This document shows positions 1-8,522 of a DNA stretch of 64,000 nucleotides, piece by piece. Below the pieces are notes generated by a model that made no database searches, had not been told where the DNA came from, and saw nothing but the letters and a program-made list of their open reading frames with translations. The translations under genes and the position numbers were made by a program. The stretch comes from Hyphomicrobiales bacterium. Lineage in GTDB: Bacteria; Pseudomonadota; Alphaproteobacteria; Rhizobiales; Rhizobiaceae. Position 1 is the first letter of the stretch; every line of letters starts with the position of its first letter. Where the stretch lies: positions 1,013,524 through 1,077,523 of the forward strand of contig UBZT01000009.1 of NCBI GenBank assembly GCA_900470155.1, given 5' to 3'.

Positions 1-355
1 GAAACAGGATGCGCTTTTCATGCGTGGCATTGTTCGGCCCACAGAGATAAAGCCGGTTGCCACGGGAGCCACGCCCGGACGTAAACGTCCACATGCCATC
101 CTGATAGGGCGTGCCATGGAACGTGTATTTCGCTAAGTCTTTGACCCGTTCGACCGCTTCGGCCATCATCCCCTCATCTCGGATGACGGCATCGATGTCG
201 ATCTTCGGCTTGGCACGCAGACCCACGACCGACGTGCTGCCAACGTGATGAATATCATCCACGAGTTCGCCCAGCAGGCTCAAGAGCGCAGCTTTTTCCG
301 CCGCGAAAAGCGCCGGCCAATCAGGATCGTAGTCGATGACCTCAATGCTGCCCAT
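1..355 (-). CDS. GrpB family protein (UPF0157), 3' end outside window
   Basis: The minus strand from an ATG at 353-355 gives a protein starting MGSIEVIDYDPDWP. It contains the signature HVGSTSVVGLRAKPKIDIDA, which is typical of the GrpB/UPF0157 family, a nucleotidyltransferase-like fold of unclear biochemical role. About 118 residues are visible and the frame is still open at base 1, so the C-terminus lies outside. The family is usually about 170-200 residues. The gene is 29 bp upstream of the stop of the beta-glucosidase gene, on the same strand, but has no obvious functional link to it. The family call is confident; the function is unknown. Confidence 0.8.
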   Translation of the reverse strand, partial: MGSIEVIDYDPDWPALFAAEKAALLSLLGELVDDIHHVGSTSVVGLRAKPKIDIDAVIRDEGMMAEAVERVKDLAKYTFHGTPYQDGMWTFTSGRGSRGNRLYLCGPNNATHEKRILF

Positions 356-384
356 CCGGGATCCTGTCTGCCGCGCGGCGACAC

Positions 385-1758
385 TCAGTCCGGCTTGAAA
401 TTCCCCTTGGGGAATTCAGCCGCCAGCGCGCTATACCACTTGCCACTCTTTTTCACCGTGCGCACCTGTGTGTCATAGTCGACATGCACGAGGCCGAAGC
501 GCATCCGGTAACCTTCCGCCCATTCGAAATTGTCCATCAGGCTCCAGGCAAAATAGCCATGCATCGGATAGCCGTCCTGGATCAGCTCGGCGACCACAGA
601 CAGATGCTCGACATAATAGTCGAGCCGCGGCTGGTCATCGACCGCGCCGTTCTCGACCTCCATATTGTAGCAGGCGCCGTTCTCGGTGATGTAGCAGACC
701 GGCAATTCGTAGCGCCCGTAGAGACGCGCGACCAGCGACTTCAGTGCCGGTGCATAGACCTCCCAGCCGATATCCGTCTGCACCTTGGAAACCGGCGGCG
801 CGCCTGACGTCGCCGGGAATTCGGCGCCGGGTGCCGGATCGTCGCAGACGCGCATCGGCGTGTAGTAGTTCAGTCCCCACCAGTCGAGTTTCTGGCTGAT
901 GATCTCAAGGTCGTTCTCCTCGATCTTCGGCATGCGCGACCCGAGAGCCGACAGGAAATCCGCCGGATATTCGCCCTTGAACACCGGATCGAAGAACACG
1001 CCGTTGTGGAACTGGTGCGCCCGCTCGGCAGCGGCAATATCTACAGCACTGTCTGACCCTGGCAGCGTCTCATGCGCATTCAGCACCAGGCCGACCGGCA
1101 CATTCGGCGCAATTTCCCGGATCGCCTGAACGGAGAGACCATGGGCAAGATTGGTGTAATGCAGCGCATGCAGCGCCGCATCCATGTTGCGTTCGCCCGG
1201 CGCATGAATACCGTAGAGATGCGACAGCCAGACCGAGCACCAGGGCTCGTTGAAAGTGGCAACAGCGTCGAGCCGGTCGCCCAGCCGCTCCATGATAACC
1301 TTGGTATAGCGCTGGAAGGCATAGGCCGTCGATCGCGCCGTCCAGCCCCCGTCGCCCATCAGGGCAAGCGGCAGGTCCCAGTGATAGAGCGTCGCATAGG
1401 CCTTGATGCCGCGCGCCTTCAAGCCGTCGATCAGCCTGTCATAAAAATCCAGACCCGCCTCGTTGATCGGTCCGGTCCCCTCCGGAACGATGCGCGGCCA
1501 GGCGATCGAAAACCGGTAGCCGGTGACGCCCATGGCCTTGATCAGGTCGAGATCGCTTTCCCAGCGATTGTAGTGATCGCAGGCGACGTCGCCATTGTGG
1601 CGGCCGAAAACCCGGCCCGGCATGTTGGAAAACGCATCCCAGATCGACGGCTTGCGACCATCGGCCTTCGACGCTCCCTCGATCTGGAATGAGGCCGTCG
1701 CCACGCCAAACAGAAAATCGCCGGGAAACCGGTCGGCAAACAGTTTCGGATCGATCAT
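385..1758 (-). CDS. GH1 family beta-glucosidase (457 aa)
   Basis: Glycoside hydrolase family 1 retaining beta-glucosidase, presumably cytoplasmic (no signal peptide), releasing glucose or a related sugar from imported beta-glycosides. The N-terminal FLFGVATASFQIEGA block, the acid/base motif NEP (Glu171) and the nucleophile motif ITENG (Glu359) are all present, as is the C-terminal SLMDNFEWAEGY block. Length 457 is normal for the family. The start ATG has AAGGA about 9 nt upstream. It is the last gene of a minus-strand sugar locus (ABC importer, isomerase-like and oxidoreductase genes) but is separated from the preceding gene by 345 bp with repeats and its own palindrome, so it may have its own promoter. 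Substrate not deducible. Confidence 0.95.
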   Translation of the reverse strand: MIDPKLFADRFPGDFLFGVATASFQIEGASKADGRKPSIWDAFSNMPGRVFGRHNGDVACDHYNRWESDLDLIKAMGVTGYRFSIAWPRIVPEGTGPINEAGLDFYDRLIDGLKARGIKAYATLYHWDLPLALMGDGGWTARSTAYAFQRYTKVIMERLGDRLDAVATFNEPWCSVWLSHLYGIHAPGERNMDAALHALHYTNLAHGLSVQAIREIAPNVPVGLVLNAHETLPGSDSAVDIAAAERAHQFHNGVFFDPVFKGEYPADFLSALGSRMPKIEENDLEIISQKLDWWGLNYYTPMRVCDDPAPGAEFPATSGAPPVSKVQTDIGWEVYAPALKSLVARLYGRYELPVCYITENGACYNMEVENGAVDDQPRLDYYVEHLSVVAELIQDGYPMHGYFAWSLMDNFEWAEGYRMRFGLVHVDYDTQVRTVKKSGKWYSALAAEFPKGNFKPD

Positions 1759-1863
1759 GAAACAAGTCCTTTGTCAGGTCCGGGCGAAAGGGCCGCCACC
1801 GATAAAAGTCGAAAGCGGTTTAGAGCAATCACGCGACGCGGTGAAGACAGGACGGACAAAAAA

Positions 1864-1877
1864 CTGCAACGTTGCAG
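1864..1877. promoter_or_regulatory. Perfect 14-bp palindrome CTGCAACGTTGCAG upstream of beta-glucosidase gene
   Basis: CTGCAACGTTGCAG is a perfect dyad with a central CG, the form of many LacI/GalR-family operators. It lies about 105 bp upstream of the GH1 start. A related left half (CTGCAACGTT) recurs at 4551-4560, upstream of the isomerase-like gene of the same locus. Inferred operator; not proven. Confidence 0.5.
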
Positions 1878-1883
1878 GAAATC

Positions 1884-1940
1884 CACCCTCCCCTTGAGGG
1901 GAAGGGTCGGACCGAAGGTCCGGGGTGGGGTGATCGCCGC
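1884..1940 (+). repeat. Intergenic repeat family B, copy 1
   Basis: A 57-bp unit with two short hairpins, CCCTCCCCTTGAGGGGAAGGG and GGACCGAAGGTCC, ending in GGGGTGATCGC. A second copy with a few substitutions is at 11154-11211, upstream of another family A copy. Both copies sit just 5' of a family A element, so B and A form a composite mosaic like the rhizobial intergenic mosaic elements. Non-coding. Confidence 0.75.
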
Positions 1941-1973
1941 GTGACCGCGACTACCCTCGGGGGAGAGGATCAC

Positions 1974-2083
1974 CCCCTCATCCGGCTGCCGCCACCTTCT
2001 CCCCGCAGGCGGGGAGAAGGCCAAACCCGCCACCGTATCCATCCCTTCTCCCCGCCTGCGGGGAGAGGGTCAGGGTGAGGGGC
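1974..2083 (+). repeat. Intergenic palindromic repeat family A, copy 1
   Basis: An element of about 110 bp beginning CCCCTCATCCG and ending GGGTCAGGGTGAGGGGC. It contains two GC-rich hairpins (CTTCTCCCCGC...GGGGAGAAGG and CTCCCCGCCTGCGGGGAG), and the outer ends CCCCTCA/TGAGGGG pair with one another. It recurs at 11214-11324, 22436-22547, 33662-33812 (opposite orientation) and 42092-42203. It resembles the RIME class of rhizobial intergenic repeats. With the family B unit it fills most of the 345-bp gap 1759-2103. Confidence 0.85.
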
Positions 2084-2103
2084 AGGTTTGCACCCCTCAA
2101 ACC

Positions 2104-3276
2104 TCAGAGTTTCACCCAGCCACCATTCTTCTTGCCCGACTCGATGCAGGCCTCGACAAAAGCAACACCCTTCACGCCATCGTCGATCGTCGGATAGACC
2201 ACCGCCGGATCGAGCTTGGCGCCGGTCCGCGCCGCGTTGATTGCCAAAGCCGCTTCCGTATAGATCGTCGCAAAGGCTTCGAGATAACCCTCCGGATGAC
2301 CGCTCGGAATGCGGGTGACCCGGCCGGCCGCAGCCCCTGCACCCGCGCCGCCGCGGGTGATCAGTTGCTTCGGCTCGCCGAGACGGGTGAACCACAGATA
2401 GTTCGGATCGGCCTGCGTCCATTCGATGCCGGCCTTGGTGCCATAGACGCGCACCTTCAACCCGTTTTCGTGACCGACAGCCACCTGGCTGCACCACAGA
2501 AGGCCCTTGGCGCCACCCTTGAAACGCAGCATCACATGCGCATTGTCGTCCAGCCGGCGGCCCTCGACAAACGTGTGCACATCGGCCGCCAGTTCATCCA
2601 GCTCGAGGCCGGAAATGAAAGAACCGAGATTATAGGCATGCGTGCCGATGTCGCCGGTGGAACCACCCGCACCCGACTGCTTCGGGTCGGTGCGCCAGGC
2701 CGCCTGCTTCTGGCCGGTCTGCTCGATCGGCTCCGCCAGCCAATCCTGCGGATATTCCATCTGCACCAGCCGGATCTCGCCGAGATCGCCATTCTGCACC
2801 AGTTCGCGTGCATGGCGAACCATCGGATAGCCGGTGTAGTTGTGGGTAAGGATGAAGAGTGCCTTGGCCTTGTCGGCGACCGCTTTCAGTTTTTTCGCAT
2901 CTTCGAGATTGGACGTCACCGGCTTGTCGCAGATGACATGGATGCCACGCTCGAGAAAGGCCTTGGCCGCGGGATAGTGGACATGGTTCGGCGTGACGAT
3001 CGACACGGCCTGGATACCGTCCGGCCGGATCGCCTCCTTTTCCGCCATCTCCTCGAAGGAGCCATAGCAGCGCTCGGGATCGAGCCCCAGTTCGCGTCCG
3101 GACGACAGCGACTTTTCCGCCGTCGACGACAGCGCGCCGGCGATCAGGTCATACTGGTCGTCGATCCGCGCCGCGATCCGATGCACGGCACCAATAAACG
3201 CACCCGATCCGCCACCCACCATGCCGAGCCGGATCTTCGGGTTCCGCTCTTCCGTCTTGCCTGCTTCGATCGCCAT
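2104..3276 (-). CDS. Gfo/Idh/MocA family oxidoreductase (390 aa)
   Basis: NAD(P)-dependent sugar or inositol-type dehydrogenase, cytoplasmic. The N-terminal Rossmann motif IRLGMVGGGSGAFIG is clear. The conserved ICDKPVTSN (family EKP-type lysine) follows, then the C-terminal dehydrogenase domain with GTHAYNLGSF. The frame stays open 72 bp further upstream, but that stretch is intergenic repeat DNA. I start at the ATG 3274-3276, preceded by GGGAGAA at good spacing. Member of the minus-strand sugar locus; it follows the isomerase-like gene by 200 bp holding repeat C. Substrate unknown. An oxidoreductase paired with a TIM-barrel isomerase suggests an oxidation/epimerisation route for an unusual sugar or polyol. 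Confidence 0.9.
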   Translation of the reverse strand: MAIEAGKTEERNPKIRLGMVGGGSGAFIGAVHRIAARIDDQYDLIAGALSSTAEKSLSSGRELGLDPERCYGSFEEMAEKEAIRPDGIQAVSIVTPNHVHYPAAKAFLERGIHVICDKPVTSNLEDAKKLKAVADKAKALFILTHNYTGYPMVRHARELVQNGDLGEIRLVQMEYPQDWLAEPIEQTGQKQAAWRTDPKQSGAGGSTGDIGTHAYNLGSFISGLELDELAADVHTFVEGRRLDDNAHVMLRFKGGAKGLLWCSQVAVGHENGLKVRVYGTKAGIEWTQADPNYLWFTRLGEPKQLITRGGAGAGAAAGRVTRIPSGHPEGYLEAFATIYTEAALAINAARTGAKLDPAVVYPTIDDGVKGVAFVEACIESGKKNGGWVKL

Positions 3277-3312
3277 AGTGTCTTTCTCCCTGAATTTGCT
3301 TTCCCTGCGGAG

Positions 3313-3449
3313 GTTACCCCCCTCTGCCCTGCCGGGCATCTCCCCCACACGGGGGGAGATCGAACATCGAACCGCTCCTACCCGCCCTGGCCGACGGCCA
3401 ATCTCCCCCCTTGTGGGGGAGATGTCACGGAGTGACAGAGGGGGGTACG
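3313..3449. repeat. Intergenic repeat family C
   Basis: Roughly 137 bp with long imperfect inverted ends: TTACCCCCCTCTG at the left, CAGAGGGGGGTAC at the right. Internal hairpins are ATCTCCCCCACA/GGGGGGAGAT and ATCTCCCCCCTTGTGGGGGAGAT. This architecture is a known style of rhizobial intergenic palindromic element. Only one copy is in this window. It separates the isomerase-like gene from the oxidoreductase gene and could form strong RNA hairpins in a shared transcript. Confidence 0.7.
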
Positions 3450-3476
3450 CCTGGCCGCTTCGGGTTGAGGCGCCGA

Positions 3477-4529
3477 TTACAGCCCCAGCATCCGCCGGTT
3501 CGCCGCATCATCCGTGCCGCTCGACGCAAAATCGTCGAAAGCATGGTCCGTCACGCGGATGATATGCGCCTTGACGAATTCGGCCCCTTCGCGGGCGCCG
3601 TCTTCCGGATGTTTCAACGCGCATTCCCATTCAACCACGGCCCAACCATCGAAATCATTGGCCGCCATCTTCGAAAAGACCGCCCCGAAATCGACCTGGC
3701 CGTCACCGAGGGAGCGGAAGCGTCCGGCCCGGTTCACCCAGCCCTGATAGCCGCCATAGACACCCTGCCGGCCGGTCGGATTGAATTCCGCGTCCTTGAC
3801 GTGGAACATCTTGATCCGGTCCTTGTAGATGTCGATATTGTCCAAGTAATCCAGGCACTGCAGCACATAATGCGACGGGTCATAGAGCATGTTGGCACGG
3901 CTGTGGTTCTTCACCCGCTCCAGAAACATCTCGAACGTGACACCGTCATGCAGGTCCTCGCCCGGATGGATCTCGTAGCAAACATCGACGCCCTGCTCGT
4001 CGGCATAGTCGAGGATCGGCATCCAGCGGCGGGCCAGCTCGTCAAAGGCGGCCTCGACCAGACCGGCCGGGCGCTGCGGCCAAGGATAGATGTATGGCCA
4101 GGCGAGCGCACCGGAAAAGGTCGCATGCGCCTTGATCCCGAGATGCTTGGACGCCTTCAGCGCGTATTTGACTTGGTTGACGGCCCATTCCTGCCGCGCC
4201 TTCGGATTGCCGCGCACTTCCGGTGCGGCAAAGCCGTCGAAGGCTTCGTCATAGGCTGGATGCACGGCAACCAGCTGGCCCTGCAAGTGCGTGGAAAGCT
4301 CAGTGATCTCGACGCCGTTGTTGCGCGCCACACCAGCCAGCTCGTCGCAATAATCCTTCGATTCCGCAGCCTTCTTGAGGTCGATCAGCTGGCCGGCCCA
4401 GGTCGGTATCTGCACGCCGAGATAGCCCTTGTCGGCCGCCCATTTGGTGATCGCATCCCAGGAATTGAACGGTGCTGCGTCACCCGCAAACTGACCGAGA
4501 AAGATCGCCGGCCCCTTGATCGTCTTCAT
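3477..4529 (-). CDS. Sugar phosphate isomerase/epimerase family TIM-barrel protein (350 aa)
   Basis: Member of the AP endonuclease family 2 / xylose isomerase-like TIM-barrel superfamily (IolE/IolI-like), typically acting on sugars or inositol derivatives with a divalent metal. Visible conserved pieces are LSTHLQGQLVAVHP, VCYEIHPGED (metal-ligand Glu/His), NMLYDPSHY (Asp/His), MFHVKDAEF and the C-terminal VVEWECALKHPEDG. The longer open frame starts nine codons upstream, but ATG 4527-4529 has an ideal GGGAGGAGAA ribosome site and is preferred. It lies between the ABC binding-protein gene and the oxidoreductase gene. Candidate LacI-type operators lie just upstream. Reaction not assignable from sequence alone. 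Confidence 0.88.
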   Translation of the reverse strand: MKTIKGPAIFLGQFAGDAAPFNSWDAITKWAADKGYLGVQIPTWAGQLIDLKKAAESKDYCDELAGVARNNGVEITELSTHLQGQLVAVHPAYDEAFDGFAAPEVRGNPKARQEWAVNQVKYALKASKHLGIKAHATFSGALAWPYIYPWPQRPAGLVEAAFDELARRWMPILDYADEQGVDVCYEIHPGEDLHDGVTFEMFLERVKNHSRANMLYDPSHYVLQCLDYLDNIDIYKDRIKMFHVKDAEFNPTGRQGVYGGYQGWVNRAGRFRSLGDGQVDFGAVFSKMAANDFDGWAVVEWECALKHPEDGAREGAEFVKAHIIRVTDHAFDDFASSGTDDAANRRMLGL

Positions 4530-4550
4530 GAATTCTCCTCCCTGAGCATC

Positions 4551-4577
4551 CTGCAACGTTTCCGTAAACGATTACAG
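4551..4577. promoter_or_regulatory. Candidate LacI-type operators upstream of the isomerase-like gene
   Basis: Two overlapping dyads are seen. GTAAACGATTAC at 4564-4575 (read on minus as GTAATCGTTTAC) fits the common LacI-family shape TGTAAnCGnTTACA. CGTTTCCGTAAACG at 4557-4570 is an inverted repeat of CGTTT. The adjacent CTGCAACGTT matches the left part of the palindrome before the beta-glucosidase gene. The sites lie 22-48 bp upstream of the start codon, a position that would block transcription. Inferred. Confidence 0.5.
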
Positions 4578-4670
4578 GAGATGGTTTTTCGATACAACCG
4601 CAATGATGAAGTCGGCATAAAATCTGCCCGGGAAAACCCGGGCAGAGCAGTGATCGTGAGTGTCCGTGGA

Positions 4671-5624
4671 TCAGAAAGGCGAGTCCGGGAAATAGTAGTT
4701 CTGCGCGTTGTCCTTGGTGATCAGCGTCGCGTCGAGCACATAGGTGCCGTGAACCGGAACCTGGTCGTAGATCGCAGCAGCCGTCAGTTCCATCGCCGTA
4801 CCAACCATTGACGGCGGATAGAGAACGTCGACCGGGATCATCTTGTCGCCGTCCATGACCTTCTTGATCATGTCCTTTGAGCCGGCACCAGCCACGACAT
4901 ACTGGATGTCGGTGCGCTTGGCCTGTTCGATCGCCTGCAGCACGCCGACGGCCATGTCGTCGTCCTGGCACCAGACCACATCGATCTTCGGATATTTGGT
5001 CAGGTAGTCCTGCATCACCTTGAAGGCGTCGTCGCGGTTCCAGTTGCCGAACTGGCGGTCGAGAACCTTGACGTTGGAGCCGGCAATGCCCTTATCGAAA
5101 CCGTCCTGGCGCTGCTGGTCGATCGGGATCGGCATGCCGCGAATGACGACGACTTCGGCATCCGGAGTGTTCTCGGCAATGTACTTGCCGGCGACTTCGC
5201 CGAGCGCCGGGTTGTTGCCGGCGACATAGAGGTCGCGAACCGAATTATCATTGGTGCTCGGTGCGCGGTCGACGATCGAGACGAACGTGCCCTTGCCCTT
5301 GATTTCCTTGATCGCGTTGACCAGCGGATCCGGATCGGTCGGCAGAATGACCAGAGCGTCGATGCCCTGGGTTTCGAGATCCTGCAGCGCATTGGCCTGG
5401 CTTGCCGGATCCGGCGAGGTCTTGACGATGACGTTGAGGCCCGGATGCTCCTTCATCAGAAGCTCGGCAACGCGGTTGGCATGGTAGACGACACCAGCCG
5501 TCCAGCCGTGGTCGGCGGCCGGAATGGAGACGCCGATGGTCTTCGTCTCCTGCGCCTGCGCCGCCGTGAAGATCGCGGTCAACGCCGTCATGGCGACGGC
5601 CAGACCCAACAGTTTCTTGTGCAT
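4671..5624 (-). CDS. Sugar ABC transporter periplasmic substrate-binding protein (317 aa)
   Basis: Periplasmic binding protein of the RbsB/peripla_BP_4 type. The N-terminus MHKKLLGLAVAMTALTAIFT...AQA is a clear Sec signal peptide, cleaved near AQA|QE. The mature part has SIPAADHGWTAGV, an IDALVILPTDPDPL block, AGNNPALGEVAGKYI and DVVWCQDDDMAVGVLQAIEQ, all family hallmarks of a two-lobed sugar binder. It follows the permease gene by 71 bp and works with the permease (5696-6712) and the double-domain ATPase (6806-8344). The ligand is probably a pentose, hexose or small glycoside; the nearby xylAB and beta-glucosidase genes suggest a plant-derived sugar, which is inference. Confidence 0.92.
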   Translation of the reverse strand: MHKKLLGLAVAMTALTAIFTAAQAQETKTIGVSIPAADHGWTAGVVYHANRVAELLMKEHPGLNVIVKTSPDPASQANALQDLETQGIDALVILPTDPDPLVNAIKEIKGKGTFVSIVDRAPSTNDNSVRDLYVAGNNPALGEVAGKYIAENTPDAEVVVIRGMPIPIDQQRQDGFDKGIAGSNVKVLDRQFGNWNRDDAFKVMQDYLTKYPKIDVVWCQDDDMAVGVLQAIEQAKRTDIQYVVAGAGSKDMIKKVMDGDKMIPVDVLYPPSMVGTAMELTAAAIYDQVPVHGTYVLDATLITKDNAQNYYFPDSPF

Positions 5625-5695
5625 TGGTTTCCTCCCAAAGTGACTAAGGGTCGACTGAACGACGGACCGGGCGACCCTCCTGCCCGGCCGTTTCT

Positions 5696-6712
5696 TTACG
5701 CCTTGCGCGCCAGCGACCGCTGGACGAGCATCGCGATGATGATGATCGTGCCCTGGATGGCGCCGATCAGATATTCGGAGATGAAGTTCGACAGCAGCAT
5801 GATATTGCCGACGAGCTCAAGAATGAACGCGCCGCAGATCGTGCCCCAGACCCGGCCAGCACCACCCTTGAGCGCCGTACCGCCGACGACGACGGCGGTG
5901 ATCGCCTGCAACTCCCACAGGATGCCGGTCGTGGCCGAGGTCGATCCGAGCCGCGGCACGTAAAGCAGAACGGCGATCGCAACGCAGAGACCCTGGATGA
6001 TGAAGGCGATGGTCCGCACCCGGTCGACGGCGATGCCGGAATAACGCGCCACGTCGCGGCTCGAGCCGACAGCCACCACATGGCGACCATAACGCGTGCG
6101 GTAGAGGATGAAGGCCGCGATCGCCGTCACGATCAGGATGATCAGGATCGGCAGCGGCATGCCGAGGAACGAACCAAAATAGACGGGGCGATACAGTTCC
6201 TGCTGTTCGGGGGACCGCAGGGTGATCGCCCCGCCCTGGGAGAGCCAGGTGGTGAGGCCGCGATAGATGCCCATCGTGCCGAGCGTCGCGATAAAGGGTT
6301 CGATCTTGCCGACCGTCGTGATCAGGCCGTTGGCGAGACCGCACAGCGAACCGATCACCACGGTCAACACCGCAGCCGTCGCCAGCATCAGCGCCGGATC
6401 GGCAATCACGCCGGAATTCATGAACAGGATCATCAGGCTGGCGACGAAGGCCACCATCGAGCCGACCGAGAGGTCAAGGTCGCCAGACGAGATTACGAAG
6501 GTCGCGCCAACCGCGATGATGGCGATGAAGGCCGAGCGCGTCGCAACATTGGCGAGGTTGTTGAGGCCGATGAAATTCGGATTGACCATGGCTCCGACGA
6601 TCAAAAGCAGCAGCAAGGCCGCAAACGGCGCCACGGCACGCAGATCGACATCGCGCCAGGTACGCCGGCCACGGATTTCGGGTGTGCTCTCTGTCTCGGC
6701 AGTCGTATTCAC
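5696..6712 (-). CDS. Sugar ABC transporter permease, RbsC family (338 aa)
   Basis: Integral inner-membrane permease of the BPD_transp_2 (RbsC/XylH) family. About 8-10 hydrophobic segments are visible, starting with VAPFAALLLLLIVGAMVNPNF. The motif GSMVAFVASLMI with GDLDLSVGS, and the cytoplasmic ATPase-contact loop around YGRHVVAVGSSRDVARYSGI, are family hallmarks. It lies between the ATPase and binding-protein genes in the same transcription unit, 93 bp after the ATPase stop. Length is normal for the family. Confidence 0.93.
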   Translation of the reverse strand: MNTTAETESTPEIRGRRTWRDVDLRAVAPFAALLLLLIVGAMVNPNFIGLNNLANVATRSAFIAIIAVGATFVISSGDLDLSVGSMVAFVASLMILFMNSGVIADPALMLATAAVLTVVIGSLCGLANGLITTVGKIEPFIATLGTMGIYRGLTTWLSQGGAITLRSPEQQELYRPVYFGSFLGMPLPILIILIVTAIAAFILYRTRYGRHVVAVGSSRDVARYSGIAVDRVRTIAFIIQGLCVAIAVLLYVPRLGSTSATTGILWELQAITAVVVGGTALKGGAGRVWGTICGAFILELVGNIMLLSNFISEYLIGAIQGTIIIIAMLVQRSLARKA

Positions 6713-6805
6713 TGGTCGTCTCCTCCCGGATGGACGCTTTTGAGGCGGTCCATTCCCCTGTCTTTTGTCTCTGGCGCGATGCGCGATCCGGCCGAGCCGG
6801 ACCCG

Positions 6806-8344
6806 TCAGCTGGCCAGTTGTCTCTTCAGTCCGGCGGCGTAGCGCATGATCACCTGTTCGCTGATCTCCTCGCCCTCCAATATGCCGACCATCCGCCCTT
6901 CGCGCATCACCGCCACCCGGGTGCAAAGCCCGATCACTTCCGGCATTTCCGAGGAAATCACGATGATTGAACGCCCCTCGCGGGCCAGTGCCGCAATGAA
7001 ATGATAGATCTGCTGCTTGGTCCCTACATCGATGCCGCGCGTCGGCTCGTCGATGATGATGATCTGCGGCTCGATCTCCATGATCTTGGCAAGCAGCAGC
7101 TTCTGCTGGTTGCCACCCGACATGCGACCGACCCGCACCCTGTCATCGCGCACGCGGATATCGAAGCGGCGCTTGGCCCGCGCCATCGCCTTCGCCTCGC
7201 TCGATGGGTCGAGATAGCCGTGGTGGATGTGCTGCTCGATGGCCTGCAGCGTCAGGTTCGCCGTCATGCCCTCGCCAAGCAGCAGGCCCTTGCCTTTGCG
7301 ATCCTTGGTCATGTAAACCAGCCCGCGCCGGTTCGCCTCGCGAAAATCTTCCGGCAACAGGTCCGTGCCCTTCAGCTGGACGACGCCGGACAGGCGCGGC
7401 CGAAGTCCGGCAACTGCCTCCATCAGCTCGGTACGGCCGGAGCCTATCAGGCCGGAAAAGCCGAGCACTTCGCCCTTCTTCAGTTCGAAGCTGACATGCT
7501 TGACATAGGCGGTGCTGAGATCCTTGACCGAAAGCACCACCTCTTCATCGACATTCGGCTCGTGCTTGGTCGGATAGAGGCTGGAAAGCTCGCGCCCGAC
7601 CATCAATTGCGCGATGGATTCACCATCGAGCACGGCGGTCGGCGCGGTCTTCACCCACTGGCCATCCCGGAGCACGGTCACGCGGTCGGTCAGTTCCATC
7701 ACCTCGTCGAGCTTGTGGCTGACGAAGACGAAGCTCGTGCCCTGGGCGCGCAACTTGCGCACCTGGGCAAACAGCACATCCGTTTCTTCCCGTGACAGGA
7801 CGGCGGTCGGCTCGTCCATGAACACTATACGCGCCTTGCGGCTGATCGCCTTGGCGATCTCGACCATCTGCTTGTCGGCCACGGCCAGCGAACTGATCAG
7901 CGCATCCGGATCGATCGGCGAGCCGAGCTGGTTGAGCGCCCGCACCGTCTCGGCCCGCATGAACTTGCGGTCGAGCACGCCGAAACGCGTGACCTCGCGG
8001 CCGAGAAACAGGCTTTCGGCAACCGTCAGATGCTCTGCGAGATTGAATTCCTGGTGGATCAGCACGATGCCCAGCGCTTCGGCCGCTCCATTCGGCGGCA
8101 GGACCACCGGCTGACCATCCAGCAGTATGCGCCCGGCCGTCGCCTGCTCGAAACCCGACAGGATCTTCACCAGCGTCGACTTGCCGGCACCGTTTTCGCC
8201 CATCAGCGCATGCACTTCGCCGGGCAACACGTCGAAATCGACGCTGAACAGCACCTGCACGTCGCCAAATGATTTCGAGATACGTTCTGCCACGAGCACG
8301 GCTTTGCGCGCTTCGTCCCCGGCCCTGGTCCCAGCCCCAGTCAT
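6806..8344 (-). CDS. Sugar ABC transporter ATP-binding protein, RbsA family, two ATPase domains (512 aa)
   Basis: Double nucleotide-binding-domain ATPase of carbohydrate importers (RbsA/XylG/MglA class). The N-terminal domain has Walker A GENGAGKST, and Walker B IVFMDEPTA. The C-terminal domain has the degenerate P-loop LIGSGRTEL usual for this class, signature MSGGNQQK and Walker B IIIIDEPTRGIDVG. The open frame begins eight codons earlier; ATG 8342-8344 with GGAGGATTGC just upstream is the likely start. First gene of the minus-strand sugar operon, divergent from the LacI regulator, with two tandem operators in between. Confidence 0.94.
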   Translation of the reverse strand: MTGAGTRAGDEARKAVLVAERISKSFGDVQVLFSVDFDVLPGEVHALMGENGAGKSTLVKILSGFEQATAGRILLDGQPVVLPPNGAAEALGIVLIHQEFNLAEHLTVAESLFLGREVTRFGVLDRKFMRAETVRALNQLGSPIDPDALISSLAVADKQMVEIAKAISRKARIVFMDEPTAVLSREETDVLFAQVRKLRAQGTSFVFVSHKLDEVMELTDRVTVLRDGQWVKTAPTAVLDGESIAQLMVGRELSSLYPTKHEPNVDEEVVLSVKDLSTAYVKHVSFELKKGEVLGFSGLIGSGRTELMEAVAGLRPRLSGVVQLKGTDLLPEDFREANRRGLVYMTKDRKGKGLLLGEGMTANLTLQAIEQHIHHGYLDPSSEAKAMARAKRRFDIRVRDDRVRVGRMSGGNQQKLLLAKIMEIEPQIIIIDEPTRGIDVGTKQQIYHFIAALAREGRSIIVISSEMPEVIGLCTRVAVMREGRMVGILEGEEISEQVIMRYAAGLKRQLAS

Positions 8345-8381
8345 GCAATCCTCCCGGCGGCTCCTCAACCGCTATGCTGAA

Positions 8382-8423
8382 CTATGTAAAGGTTTACATG
8401 ATCTATGTAAAGGTTTACATCAT
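8382..8423. promoter_or_regulatory. Tandem pair of LacI-type dyads in the divergent promoter region
   Basis: ATGTAAAGGTTTACAT occurs twice, at 8384-8399 and 8405-8420, within two 21-bp direct repeats that differ at one base. Arms ATGTAAA/TTTACAT are perfectly inverted around GG. Centre-to-centre distance is 21 bp (two helical turns), so two repressor dimers could bind the same face. The sites lie 38-76 bp upstream of the ATPase start and about 100 bp upstream of the divergent lacI-type gene. They resemble the LacI-family form TGTAAnCGnTTACA except for the GG centre. Likely operators of the adjacent regulator (inferred). Confidence 0.75.
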
Positions 8424-8522
8424 CCATTCACAGGGTTGTTTAACCGCCCTCTCGGCTTTCGCAGCCGCAGCACAGCAGATAAGGTCTCCAACGATTCCAT
8501 ATGGATAGGGGGATGGGGCAGC

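Noticed and set aside
1884-2083. Possible CRISPR-like repeat cluster
   Set aside because: Repeats are long hairpin units that differ from each other, without regular spacers or cas genes; they recur singly elsewhere in the window.
3277-3348. N-terminal extension of the Gfo/Idh/MocA oxidoreductase
   Set aside because: The extra 24 codons lie in repeat C and the ribosome site of the internal ATG; the Rossmann motif position favours the shorter form.
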